Shown piece after piece: positions 26,881-34,628 of a DNA stretch of 64,000 nucleotides. The first letter of the stretch is position 1. Each line of letters opens with the position of its first letter. The stretch spans positions 5,952,001 to 6,016,000 of the forward strand of contig NZ_RAPR01000001.1 in the NCBI RefSeq assembly GCF_003610235.1. Reading direction: 5' to 3'. The stretch comes from Catellatospora citrea (GTDB lineage Bacteria; Actinomycetota; Actinomycetes; Mycobacteriales; Micromonosporaceae). The notes below the pieces were generated by a model, which did no database searches, had not been told where the DNA came from, and was given only the letters and a program-made list of their open reading frames with translations. A program made the translations under genes and the position numbers.

Positions 26881-28029
26881 TCAGCTGCCCGGGTGTAGGA
26901 CGACCTTGGTCCAGCCGTCGTCACGCTTATCGAAGTGCTCGTAGCCCTGTGGTGCTTGGCTGAGCGGGAGCTCGTGGGAGACGATCCAGGACGGCTTGGC
27001 CTTGCCGAGCTGAATCAGATTGCACAGTTGGCGGTTGTAGGCCTTGACATTGGCCTGCCCGGTGCCCATGGACTGGCCTTTGAACCAGTACATGCCGTAG
27101 TCGAAGGCGATCTCTCCGTCCTTCTTGTACAGCGGGTCCGGGCTGCCAGGATCCTGAGGGATGAACACGCCGACGACGCCGATGGTGCCAGTGAATTTCA
27201 CCGACTGCACCAGGTTGTTTAGCGTGAGGTTCGGATGCTCGTGCCCCTGGGGGTCGTGTGCCTGGTAGCCCACGCACTCACAGCCTCGGTCCGCTCCCAG
27301 TCCGTTGGTCTGCTCGTTGACCTGGTCGATCGGTGACGCCTTGGAGTCGTCGATGGCGATGGCGCCGATCTGCTCGGCGAGCGCGAGCCGGTCGGGGTGA
27401 CGGTCGACGACCATCACCTTGGCGGCGCTCTTGAGAGTCGCCGACAGCGCGGCCATCAGACCGACGGGGCCGGCGCCGTAGATGACGACGGTCTCACCCG
27501 GCCGTACGCCGGCCAGCTCGGTGCAGTGCCAGCCGGTCGGGAAGATGTCGGACAGCATGACGTAGTCGGTCTGCTTCTCGCGAGCTTCCTCGGGCAGCAC
27601 CAGGCAGTTGGAGTCACCGTACGGGACCCGCAGGAACTCCGCCTGACCGCCGGCGTATGGGCCCATTCCCGCGAAACCGTACGCGGCACCGGCCATCTTA
27701 GGATCCACCGGCGTGGTCAGACAGTACGCCGTCAGGCCCTTTTCGCAGTTGCGGCAGAACCCACAGCTGATGTTGAACGGTAGACACACCAGGTCCCCGA
27801 CGCGCACCCGGTCTACAGCGCCGCCGACTTCGATGACCTCGCCCATGTTCTCGTGGCCCAGGACGCGCCCCGTCTCCATGTCGGTGCGCCCCTCATACAT
27901 GTGCAGGTCCGACCCGCAGATATTAGTGGTAGTGATCTTCACTAACACGTCGGTCGGCCTCTCGATCCTCGCGTCGGGCACATTCTGCACGCTCACCGAA
28001 CGCGGCCCGTCGTACACCAGACCTTTCAT
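26881..28029 (-). CDS. Zinc-dependent formaldehyde dehydrogenase, glutathione-independent type
   Basis: This 382-residue MDR-superfamily enzyme has a catalytic zinc site from Cys in TTNICGSDLH and GHENMGEV, and a structural zinc loop CGFCRNCEKGLTAYC. A Rossmann motif GAGPVGLMAAL precedes VVDRHPDRLALAEQIGA. The GYQAHDPQGHEH and PDPLYKKDGEIAFDYGMYWFKGQSMGTGQ segments are typical of the formaldehyde dismutase/FdhA branch. It oxidises formaldehyde to formate with tightly bound or soluble NAD. It stands alone on the minus strand, with a long non-coding stretch before its ATG, and fits the detoxification theme of this element. Confidence 0.88.
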   Translation of the reverse strand: MKGLVYDGPRSVSVQNVPDARIERPTDVLVKITTTNICGSDLHMYEGRTDMETGRVLGHENMGEVIEVGGAVDRVRVGDLVCLPFNISCGFCRNCEKGLTAYCLTTPVDPKMAGAAYGFAGMGPYAGGQAEFLRVPYGDSNCLVLPEEAREKQTDYVMLSDIFPTGWHCTELAGVRPGETVVIYGAGPVGLMAALSATLKSAAKVMVVDRHPDRLALAEQIGAIAIDDSKASPIDQVNEQTNGLGADRGCECVGYQAHDPQGHEHPNLTLNNLVQSVKFTGTIGVVGVFIPQDPGSPDPLYKKDGEIAFDYGMYWFKGQSMGTGQANVKAYNRQLCNLIQLGKAKPSWIVSHELPLSQAPQGYEHFDKRDDGWTKVVLHPGS

Positions 28030-28874
28030 GGAAATCCATCACCTTCCCGTTTATGCCGTTTGAGACAACGCATAGACTGCGCGGGCGAAATTGCGCGCAG
28101 GTTCGGGCACGCCAACGCGAGATGCGTTGCTGTATGCGTAATTCGTACTGGCTGGCAGATTCGCAGATGAGGGCTCGTGATAGAACGCCGAATGGCCGCC
28201 AAATTGGTGGCGTGCGAACCTCGGATCAGCCCGTCAGCGCTGGTCGGACGCTACTTCCGCTGTTCCTCCGGCGACACCATCGATGTATGGGTCGCAACAC
28301 GACCAGCGCCTCTCTCAAGTCTCCCACCAGGGCACTGCATGTCAATGCCAACGGTATTAAATATTCGGCCTGTGAGCTTCCGCCTGGTCTAGGCCCTGAA
28401 ACCGGTTGTAAATCTGGGAGAAGAGTGTTCACGTCGGGACGCTTTGTTGATGTGACCGGGCACGAGCCGGACTTCTCTATCGCGACCGCACCATGGGTCC
28501 AGCAGGACGTCCGGGCGAGCCTGGAGGCTGGGCGGGCCCGCGTTGGTGGCATCCTGTCGCGGAACAGTAAGCGAGGCCATGCCAGCCTGGCGGTGGTCGA
28601 TGTGGCGAGGTGTGGTGTGAGGATGGCTCGACTGCACGCTGCCAGGCCACTGACACACCCCCCACACCGCGTTGCAGTGACCCGGTGCCGATAAAAGCAC
28701 CGTAAAAGACGCTCCACGCGAAAAGGGTTATAGCGCTCACCGAACACGGAAGTCGCGGGCGGCGCCGGTGAACGCGTTGAACAGAGGTTTGCTGGTCCAG
28801 AGGTTGGGTAGGGCGAGCTGAACCCTTCGGGGAGGCTACGGTGGTGCTCGCTGTGTCGGGGTGAAGGAGTGGCA
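28030..28874. other. 845-bp gene-free region
   Basis: Open frames on both strands are short, cysteine- and arginine-rich and overlap one another; none has a recognisable domain. The segment must contain the promoters of the divergent dehydrogenase and MEDS-STAS genes. Base composition is less GC-rich than the flanks. Confidence 0.5.
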
Positions 28875-29744
28875 GTGGGCGGTACGTCAGTGGAGGATCT
28901 GAAGCCAGGTGATCATGCCTGTCTGACGTTCTCCGACCACGACGAGCGGCTGGACATCGTCGCGGCGTTCGTCCGCGACGGTCTGGGGCTGGGGCAGAAG
29001 GTGCTGTGTCTGACCGAGTCGGTCAGCGAGGCGGCTCTGGTCGAGGAGCTGGTCGGGCGTGGCCTGGGTATCGCGACCGCGGCCCGCTCCGGGCAGTTGG
29101 AGGTCGGACCGAGCGGGCTGTTCTTCGCACCGCAGGGCTCGTTCGACCCGGCGGCCACCATTGGCCGGTGGCAGGACCAGATCGATCAGGCCAACCGTGA
29201 GGGCTACAGCGGCCTGCGGGTCACCGGCGACATGTGCTGGGCGCTGCGCCCGGTCAACGGTGTGGCAGAGCTGATGGAGTACGAGTCGCGGCTGACCCGG
29301 ATGCTGGCGGGGCAGAACGCCACCGCGGCGTGCCAGTACGACCGGCAGTGTTTCGACACCTTGACCCTGGCCACGGCAGCCGACAGCCACGGCATGAACG
29401 TCACCGCCGTCACCTACCACGATGACGCGCTGCTGCGCATCTGCCGCCAACACGTGCCGACCGGGGTCAGGGTCGCCGGGGAGATCGACTACCGGACGAT
29501 CGAGCCGCTGACCCGGGCACTGGCCGAAGCCCTCGCCCTCGACGACCACATCGACGTGAATCTGGTTCATCTGAGGTTCATGGACACCGCGACGGCTGGG
29601 GTGATCGTCCAGACTGCGCTGGGTCTGACCGGCGGGCAGCGTATGAATGTCCGCTGCGCGGGCATGCCGTGGGAGATCCTCGCCGCGCTCGGCCTGGGTG
29701 AGCTGACAGGGGTGACCATGACAGCGGTTCGCCATGACGACTGA
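28875..29744 (+). CDS. MEDS-domain/STAS-domain sensor protein
   Basis: This 289-residue protein has residues about 1-190 forming a MEDS (methanogen/methylotroph DcmR sensory) domain: VEDLKPGDHACLTFSDHDERLDIVAAFV at the start and LRVTGDMCWALRPVNGV in the middle. Residues 195-289 form a STAS domain (GEIDYRTIEPLTRALAEAL, then VHLRFMDTATAGVIVQTA) of the anti-sigma-antagonist type. The GTG at 28875 is preferred over 28869 because AAGGAG lies five bases before it. It overlaps the anti-sigma kinase gene by 11 nt, so the two are a partner-switching pair in which a small-molecule signal read by MEDS would alter binding to the kinase. Confidence 0.85.
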   Translation: MGGTSVEDLKPGDHACLTFSDHDERLDIVAAFVRDGLGLGQKVLCLTESVSEAALVEELVGRGLGIATAARSGQLEVGPSGLFFAPQGSFDPAATIGRWQDQIDQANREGYSGLRVTGDMCWALRPVNGVAELMEYESRLTRMLAGQNATAACQYDRQCFDTLTLATAADSHGMNVTAVTYHDDALLRICRQHVPTGVRVAGEIDYRTIEPLTRALAEALALDDHIDVNLVHLRFMDTATAGVIVQTALGLTGGQRMNVRCAGMPWEILAALGLGELTGVTMTAVRHDD

Positions 29745-30189
29745 GCCCCACCGGCGGTCGCAGCAGGCGCCACCGGACAGCCTGCCGGTCGACGCAGTGC
29801 TGCTGCTGGAACTTGCCTTCACCGAAACCGAACTTGTCGGTCTGCGTTCGGCGGTGGCGGCGCATGCCAGTGAGACCGGCATGCCTGCCGACCGCGTCGA
29901 GGTGCTCGTGTTCGTCGCCTATGAACTGGCCACCAACGCCGTGCGTCACGGCGGTGGCTCGGGCCGCCTGCAGTTGTGGGCGGCGGCTGATGTCGTCTAC
30001 TGCCGTATCTTCGACGACGGTCCGGGCATCCCCACGGGTGTGGAGGGCAAAGTGCGTCCCGAACCCGGTTCGTCCGGCAGCCGCGGCCTGTGGCTGGTGC
30101 GCACCTTCGCCGAAAGCATGCACATCACCGCAGGCGGCGGCGGGTCCGCGGGCACCACCGTGACCGCGATGATCCCCTTTCAACGCTGA
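29734..30189 (+). CDS. Anti-sigma regulatory factor (RsbW/SpoIIAB-like kinase)
   Basis: This 151-residue HATPase_c_2 protein has the N box VFVAYELATNAVRHG, the G1 box IFDDGPGIP and the G2 region SRGLWLVRTFAES. Such proteins bind a sigma factor or phosphorylate STAS antagonists. It begins inside the MEDS-STAS gene and ends just before a strong hairpin terminator, which completes a two-gene operon. No sigma factor is encoded nearby, so the target must be elsewhere. Confidence 0.88.
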   Translation: MTTEPHRRSQQAPPDSLPVDAVLLLELAFTETELVGLRSAVAAHASETGMPADRVEVLVFVAYELATNAVRHGGGSGRLQLWAAADVVYCRIFDDGPGIPTGVEGKVRPEPGSSGSRGLWLVRTFAESMHITAGGGGSAGTTVTAMIPFQR

Positions 30190-30250
30190 CTCCGATCAGC
30201 CGCCCGGCACGGCCGAGTCCGGAGTCGCAAGGCACCGGCCTTAGCCGCTT

Positions 30251-30284
30251 CTGCTGCACGGCCACGTCACTGGCCGTGCAGCAG
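30251..30284 (+). terminator. Hairpin terminator after the anti-sigma gene
   Basis: A perfect 14-bp stem (CTGCTGCACGGCCA and complement) with a 6-nt loop, 61 nt past the stop codon. No long T tract follows, as is common in actinomycetes. Confidence 0.75.
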
Positions 30285-30511
30285 AGGTGAAGGTCTAGCG
30301 GCGTACGGTCGGCGCGATCTCGGTGGCGTAGCGGTGCAGCGACTTCTCGACCAGGCTGCGGGCCAGCTCGCCCATCGGGCCGGCCGTAGAACCGGTTGAT
30401 GCCGGGCAGATCGCGGGCGTCGAGGTGCTTCTCGGTGACACTCTCCGAAGGAGCGGGCCATGGTGGCTTGGCATCGACCGGTGCCGGCATCGATGCCGCG
30501 ATTCGGGAACT
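30285..30511. other. Non-coding stretch with a possible oxidoreductase tail
   Basis: On the minus strand, 30298-30390 encodes GELARSLVEKSLHRYATEIAP and two arginines before a stop. This could be the C-terminus of a luciferase-like oxidoreductase, but it is too short to call. I see nothing else here. Confidence 0.3.
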
Positions 30512-30865
30512 TCAGCCGGCCGGCGGGCTGCTCTGTCGGCGGTCCAGACGTTGCCGCAGGATCTCGATCATGGCGGAGGCGGCGGCCAGCTGGTATTCGA
30601 GGTCGATGATGCGTACCACGGCGTCCATCCGCAGGCCCTCGTTGACCAGGTGGCGGGCACGGTCTGCGCGGCGCAGGTCGTCTCGGCTGTAGCGTCGGTG
30701 GCCGCCCTCGGAGCGGTGCGATTCGAACAGCCCTGCGGTCTCGGCCGCCCGTAGGAATCCCGGTGTCACGCCGATGGCCTTCGCTGCCGGGCCCATGGCG
30801 TAGGCGGGGTAGGCGGCATCGTCCAGTGGGCCGGTGTTGGTGGCGGTACGCGCGGGTTCGGTCAT
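30512..30865 (-). CDS. MerR-type regulator, paralogue 1
   Basis: This 117-residue protein has a MerR-like winged helix (AYPAYAMGPAAKAIGVTPGFLRAAE, then SEGGHRRYSRDDLRRADRARHL) and a C-terminal dimerisation helix (VRIIDLEYQLAAASAMIEIL). It belongs with HspR-like single-domain MerR proteins and shows no metal-binding cysteines. It lies downstream of an Hsp20 gene on the same strand, across a perfect 17-bp hairpin, and probably regulates the heat-shock genes. Two closely related copies sit at 32.1 and 34.0 kb. Confidence 0.85.
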   Translation of the reverse strand: MTEPARTATNTGPLDDAAYPAYAMGPAAKAIGVTPGFLRAAETAGLFESHRSEGGHRRYSRDDLRRADRARHLVNEGLRMDAVVRIIDLEYQLAAASAMIEILRQRLDRRQSSPPAG

Positions 30866-30890
30866 GTCCGCCGCCGTAGCCTGCTGGGCC

Positions 30891-30931
30891 GGCGGTCGTG
30901 GTGCGGCAGGACGCGCCGCACCACGACCGCC
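30891..30931 (-). promoter_or_regulatory. Perfect 17-bp hairpin between hsp20 and merR
   Basis: GGCGGTCGTGGTGCGGC and its exact complement surround a 7-nt loop. It lies 10 nt after the Hsp20 stop and 25 nt before the MerR ATG. It can act as terminator, attenuator or mRNA-stability element that sets the MerR to Hsp20 ratio. Confidence 0.65.
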
Positions 30932-30941
30932 GGGATGCGTG

Positions 30942-31427
30942 TCATGCGGTGGCGGTGGCCGGCTCGCGGCTGGCCGCCTCGCCGCCGATCATGCGGTGCC
31001 CCTCGTGGGTGCCGATCGCCGTAGACGTGTCACCGCGGGTGATGTGGATCTTTCGGGGCTTGGCTTTCTCGGCGACCGGGATGGTCAGGGTCAGGACGCC
31101 GTCGCGGTAGTCGGCGTGTACCCGCTCGAGGTTCAGTCCGTCGCCGAGTACCAGCTGGCGGCGGTAGGTTCCGGACGGCCGTTCCGAGACCAGGTATGTG
31201 GCGTCGTCGGGGTCCTGGCGGTGGCGTTCGCCGCGCACGGTCAGGGTGTTGTTCTCGGTGGAGACGTCCAGGCTGTCGGCGTCGATGCCGGGCATGTCGA
31301 AGCGCACCACGATGCTGTCCGCGGTGCGCAGGCAGTCCATGGGCATGAGCGCGGGAGTCCGGGCCGCGCCGAACGCCTCGCCGGCGAGCCGGTCCAGGTC
31401 ACGGAACGGATCGAAACGCATGATCAT
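30942..31427 (-). CDS. Small heat-shock protein (Hsp20/alpha-crystallin)
   Basis: This 161-residue chaperone has an alpha-crystallin domain at about residues 35-135, with VRFDMPGIDADSLDVSTENNTLTVRGER at its start and the family signature DGVLTLTIPVAEKAKPRKI at its end. A short N-terminal MRFDPFRDLDRLAGEAF segment mediates assembly. The ATG at 31427 is preceded by AGGTGTG. Hsp20 holds unfolded proteins for refolding by DnaK and ClpB, which are encoded 9-15 kb away in the same element. It is followed by a MerR-type regulator gene. Confidence 0.9.
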   Translation of the reverse strand: MIMRFDPFRDLDRLAGEAFGAARTPALMPMDCLRTADSIVVRFDMPGIDADSLDVSTENNTLTVRGERHRQDPDDATYLVSERPSGTYRRQLVLGDGLNLERVHADYRDGVLTLTIPVAEKAKPRKIHITRGDTSTAIGTHEGHRMIGGEAASREPATATA

Positions 31428-31906
31428 GATCAACACACCTCCGGGTGTCAGGCGGATCGGATGTCCGCACGACATAAATTCTATCGCGACAAGCACAGAT
31501 TTCAAGCGACAGTGCCACCTCGCCGACCTCGAAAATCTGTGGCGGCGGGAGTAGACATCTGGTTTCGACGTGTGTAGTGTTCCCCTTGTTGCGAACGAAG
31601 ATCTATCGAGTGCGGCAGGCGAACTGGTGCATGGCATAGGGAGCAGGACCGCCCGTCGGATCGCGTCGCGAGGCCAGGTGTGTGAAAGGGGCTTCTCGAC
31701 CACCGTCGGGCGAAGGACCGCATGGATTCGGTCATGGCAAGGCCAGTGGTTGCAAGACCCGTAAGACCGCAGTTCGCAAGACCATCAGTTGATCAGGTTG
31801 TCCAGGTGAAGACGAGAGGAGTAGTGCCATCGGATCCCCGCCGGGCTTCACTGTCGGCGGGCCGCAGACCCCGAACGGAAGGTGGTCCCCGGTCGTATCC
31901 ACGCGA
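31428..31906. other. Divergent regulatory region
   Basis: This holds the promoter region of the minus-strand hsp20 gene and the upstream part of the plus-strand MerR leader. A less GC-rich patch near 31470-31510 is a likely promoter site. No protein-coding frame is convincing. Confidence 0.45.
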
Positions 31907-32027
31907 TCCCCGTACACCCGTGACAGCTGGCGGGTTTGGGAACACGATGAGCCGGTGCACGTGACCGGCGATGGTATGTAACTCGATCTCCCTAAGGATC
32001 CCGGCGCCCCAAGGCGCCGGGATCCTT
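31907..32027 (+). promoter_or_regulatory. Candidate structured leader RNA of merR paralogue 2
   Basis: The predicted order is: outer helix TCCC/GGGA (31907 and 31938), inner helix ACCCG/CGGGT (31916 and 31931), single-stranded ACGATGAG (31944-31951), helix CCGGT/ACCGG (31952 and 31964), single-stranded GATGGTAT (31970-31977), then a perfect 15-bp hairpin (31994-32027) before the gene. The same order and single-stranded motifs recur at 33859-33968 with different but still paired helices. Attenuation or riboswitch action is inference. Confidence 0.55.
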
Positions 32028-32052
32028 GCCTGCGTTTCGAGGAAGGGTGCCT

Positions 32053-32373
32053 ATGACCTCAGCCGACAAGTTCGACGACGACGACTATCCCGCCTACACG
32101 ATGGGGCGGGCCGCCGAGATGCTCGGCGTGACCCCGGCGTTCCTACGCTCGCTGGAAGGGGACCTGTTCGTCGCCTCCCGTTCCGACGGCGGCCACCGCC
32201 GCTACTCGCGCTACCAGCTGCGGCTGGCCGCGCGGGTGCGCGAGATCACCGGACAGGGCACCCCGGTCGAGGCCGCGTGCCGGATCGTGATCCTAGAGGA
32301 TCAGCTCTCCGAAGCCCTCGAACTCAACCGGCGCTACCAGGACGAAGGCCGGCCCCTGCCCGGTGACCGCTGA
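32053..32373 (+). CDS. MerR-type regulator, paralogue 2
   Basis: This 106-residue protein has the MerR winged helix DYPAYTMGRAAEMLGVTPAFLRSLE and SDGGHRRYSRYQLRLAARV, followed by a dimerisation helix (ACRIVILEDQLSEALEL). It is close to the third paralogue at 33.99 kb across its length. The ATG at 32053 follows GAGGAAGGG. It is preceded by the structured leader and a 15-bp hairpin. No effector domain or cysteines are present, so any signal must be sensed by a partner protein, as HspR does with DnaK, or by the leader. Confidence 0.87.
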   Translation: MTSADKFDDDDYPAYTMGRAAEMLGVTPAFLRSLEGDLFVASRSDGGHRRYSRYQLRLAARVREITGQGTPVEAACRIVILEDQLSEALELNRRYQDEGRPLPGDR

Positions 32374-32487
32374 GCGGCGGGTGTCGACACACGGCGGCTC
32401 GACGTCGTGAGTCGAGGTCGAGTTGTCGCTGGAGTCACGGCTGTCGCCTGTCCACACTTGGCGCTTATGACCGTGGTGGCGACGGGT

Positions 32488-32880
32488 CTACCGCGATCGG
32501 CGGCGTCGGCCTCGCGGCCGGGTCATGCCGGGGTTCAGCGCTGTGGTAGGCGTCAGGCGACGCGGGGTTTTGGCGACCGCCTTCCGGCGGTCTCGGGCGT
32601 TCAGTGCCGCTCGCACGGCGGCCGAGGGGTTGATGACTCGAAATCGCAGGCCCCGTGTGGTCGCCTGGCGGCGGCACGCGTTCACGGCGGCGACTCCGAC
32701 GTCGTCGATGAATGTCACTGCGGTCAGGTCCAGCGTCAGCTCGATAGCGGCCCTGGTCCTCATGACCGCGTCGGCGACCGAGGCCAGCAGACTGACGGTG
32801 GAGATCTCGACCTCGCCCGCTATCACCAGGTGCGGCGACCCGGCCAGGGTCCGCAACCGGATGCTCAGACCGTCGGCCAC
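32488..32880 (-). CDS. STAS-domain protein (anti-sigma factor antagonist)
   Basis: This 130-residue protein from GTG 32880 has LSIRLRTLAGSPHLVIAGEVEIS, VSLLASVADAV and ELTLDLTAVTFIDDVGVAAVNA, the beta-alpha pattern of STAS proteins. The position that usually holds the phosphorylated Ser is Asp-Val (FIDDVGV), so it may be insensitive to kinase control. About 25 C-terminal residues are basic and unstructured. It lies 70 nt downstream of a second STAS gene. The exact start is uncertain, because the frame is open further upstream. Confidence 0.65.
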   Translation of the reverse strand: MADGLSIRLRTLAGSPHLVIAGEVEISTVSLLASVADAVMRTRAAIELTLDLTAVTFIDDVGVAAVNACRRQATTRGLRFRVINPSAAVRAALNARDRRKAVAKTPRRLTPTTALNPGMTRPRGRRRRSR

Positions 32881-32950
32881 GTGCAGCCCGGACCTCGATG
32901 TGTTGAGTTCTGTGCGGCGAGGGAGTCCGGGACTGGCGGGGTGGAAGGTG

Positions 32951-33472
32951 TCATGTCTGCGGTTGCTCCTGCCTGCCGACAAGCAGCGTGCCGCCGGTGC
33001 TGACCGCAAGCCTAGGGCTGGCATCAGCACGCCGCAACGACTTAGCCACCCCTGCGGCCCGACCCGGCTCCGAACTGCTTGTGCCGGGCGGAGCAGTCGT
33101 CCTCGATCCCGGCGGTGAAGCCGCGGTCGTGCACCGGCCGGCCGGCTCGGGTGCTGCGGCCTGCCCGCGGGTGAGTAGCTGGCACGTGCCGGTGGCGTCC
33201 AGGATCTGCCGCACCGGGTGCTGAGGGCGGATGACCCGGAAGGCCGCACCGGACCGCAGGACCGTTGCCCGTCCCCCCAGGAGTGCTTCCAGGCCGGCCG
33301 GGGCAAGCGACGAAACCCGCACCAGGTCGATGACCAGCTGTGTGACCCGGTGGGTGTCGAGGACCGCGGCGATGGCCGCGGTGAGTTCGGCGCCTGTGCC
33401 GATGCCACCGCTGACGCCCAGGATGGCGACGCCGTTGTCGTCGACGTCCGTGGTGATGTGCGGTCGTGTCAC
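32951..33472 (-). CDS. STAS-domain protein with a disordered tail
   Basis: This is a 173-residue protein from GTG 33472. Residues 1-100 form a STAS fold: NGVAILGVSGGIGTGAELTAAI, LVIDLVRVSSLAPAGLEALL and AFRVIRPQHPVRQILDATG. The usual phospho-Ser position reads SLAPAG, which may leave a serine one step earlier. The last 70 residues are Pro/Ser/Thr/Arg-rich and could be readthrough of degraded DNA. With the neighbouring STAS gene and the MEDS-STAS/anti-sigma pair, the element carries three STAS proteins. Confidence 0.65.
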   Translation of the reverse strand: MTRPHITTDVDDNGVAILGVSGGIGTGAELTAAIAAVLDTHRVTQLVIDLVRVSSLAPAGLEALLGGRATVLRSGAAFRVIRPQHPVRQILDATGTCQLLTRGQAAAPEPAGRCTTAASPPGSRTTAPPGTSSSEPGRAAGVAKSLRRADASPRLAVSTGGTLLVGRQEQPQT

Positions 33473-33858
33473 GCGGACCGTCCTTCCGAGGCAGGCTGAC
33501 GGATCAATAGGCTACGAGCGACACTCTAAAAAATCTACCTCGGCGAGTCTAGACATAGTTTCCTCACATGATTAAAGTTCTGCTATCAACAGCAGTCACG
33601 TAGAAGCGGACGACAGCCCGGACCGCGGGCGCAGAACAGGGGTACTGCCATCGCCCCGCATGGCAGTACAGATCTGCGCAAAGCGCGCGTAGCCAGGTTG
33701 TCGGAGCTCGCGTAAGGGTGTTACCAGAAGGCAAGTGGCAGAGAACGCAGAGGAAAGGGAGGGCCGTCAACACCACGGGATCGCCCGCGATCGACCTTGA
33801 TCTGGTCGGGCGGACACTGCAGGACCCTGCAGGGTCTTCGGTCACGCTTATGCGATCC
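33473..33858. other. Intergenic region upstream of the second structured leader
   Basis: This includes an AT-rich patch near 33525-33600 (CTAAAAAATCTAC, then CATGATTAAAGTTCTG) that is the likely divergent promoter for the STAS genes and the MerR leader. No credible coding frame. Confidence 0.45.
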
Positions 33859-33968
33859 ACGCACCTCGTGCCGCCACTGGTCGGCCGGTGCGTACGACGA
33901 GCCGACATCGGTCGGGAGATGGTGTTCGACCCGCAACCCTGGGCCCCGGCGCTTCCGCGCCGGGGCCC
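33859..33968 (+). promoter_or_regulatory. Candidate structured leader RNA of merR paralogue 3
   Basis: The same architecture as 31907-32027 appears: outer helix ACGCACC/GGTGCGT (33859 and 33887), inner helix GCCG/CGGC (33870 and 33882), ACGACGAG (33894-33901), helix CCGAC/GTCGG (33902 and 33911), GATGGTGT (33918-33925), and a perfect 12-bp GC hairpin (33941-33968). Helix sequences differ between the two leaders while pairing is kept, which supports a real RNA structure. Confidence 0.6.
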
Positions 33969-33986
33969 TCGTCATGGAGGTGAGAA

Positions 33987-34277
33987 TTGGGCCTTGACGA
34001 CAAGTTCACCGACGAGCACTACCCCGCCTACACCATGGGCCGGGCCGCGGAGATGCTCGGCACGACGCGCAGTTTCCTGCGCAGCCTCGACCAGGTGAAG
34101 CTGATCGACCCGCAACGCTCCGCCGCCGGACACCGGCGCTACACCCGCCACCAACTGCGCCTGGCCACACGGGCCCGTGAACTCGTCGACCAGGGCATCC
34201 CCCTCGACGCGGCATGCCGCATCATCCACTTGGAAGATCAACTCCAGGAAGCCCGCCACCACATGCAGCCAGCCTGA
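33987..34277 (+). CDS. MerR-type regulator, paralogue 3
   Basis: This 96-residue protein starts with TTG at 33987 after a strong GGAGGTGAG ribosome site. Winged helix: HYPAYTMGRAAEMLGTTRSFLRSLD, then AAGHRRYTRHQLRLATRARELVDQG; dimerisation helix ACRIIHLEDQLQEARHH. It is nearly collinear with paralogue 2 and lacks any ligand domain. Together with paralogue 1 it forms a family expanded within this element, likely controlling its stress genes. Confidence 0.87.
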   Translation: MGLDDKFTDEHYPAYTMGRAAEMLGTTRSFLRSLDQVKLIDPQRSAAGHRRYTRHQLRLATRARELVDQGIPLDAACRIIHLEDQLQEARHHMQPA

Positions 34278-34427
34278 CCGCATACGGCACGGCCCACAGG
34301 TCGCGACACAGCGGAGCTTTCGGGCCTTCGTGCGGGTCGGGCGTAGACACGCTCACGGCGACCCCTGTGATCCGCCGGGTCGGGCTGCGCATCGAGGTGC
34401 CGTCGCTAGCCGGTGGGAACCTGCCCG

Positions 34428-34628
34428 ATGGACCTGCTCCCCACGGTCTACACCGCGGATGCGCGGTTGCAGATCGTCGCCGAGATCACCGAACGCGCAC
34501 TGGGTGTCGATCCGGCGGCACTGCTGAGGTTGCCGGCCCAGGCGCGGGCCAGATCCGCGCGCATCGCGCTGGACGACGTCGGGGTGAATCCGGCGAGTCT
34601 GGCGCTGATGCCGCTGCTGCAACCAACC
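34428..34628 (+). pseudogene. Fragment of an EAL-domain c-di-GMP phosphodiesterase
   Basis: From ATG 34428 the frame encodes MDLLPTVYTADARLQIVAEI and then ARIALDDVGVNPASLALMPLL, a close match to the EAL-domain strand that carries a catalytic Asp pair. It stops matching after QPTK, where the sequence becomes antisense to the carbonic anhydrase gene. Only about 65 residues remain. It may once have paired with the GGDEF protein encoded 1 kb away. Confidence 0.5.

Noticed and set aside
28226..28747. 173-residue minus-strand frame in the gene-free region
   Set aside because: Cys/Arg/Ser-rich composition, no ribosome site, overlapped by equally long frames on the other strand.
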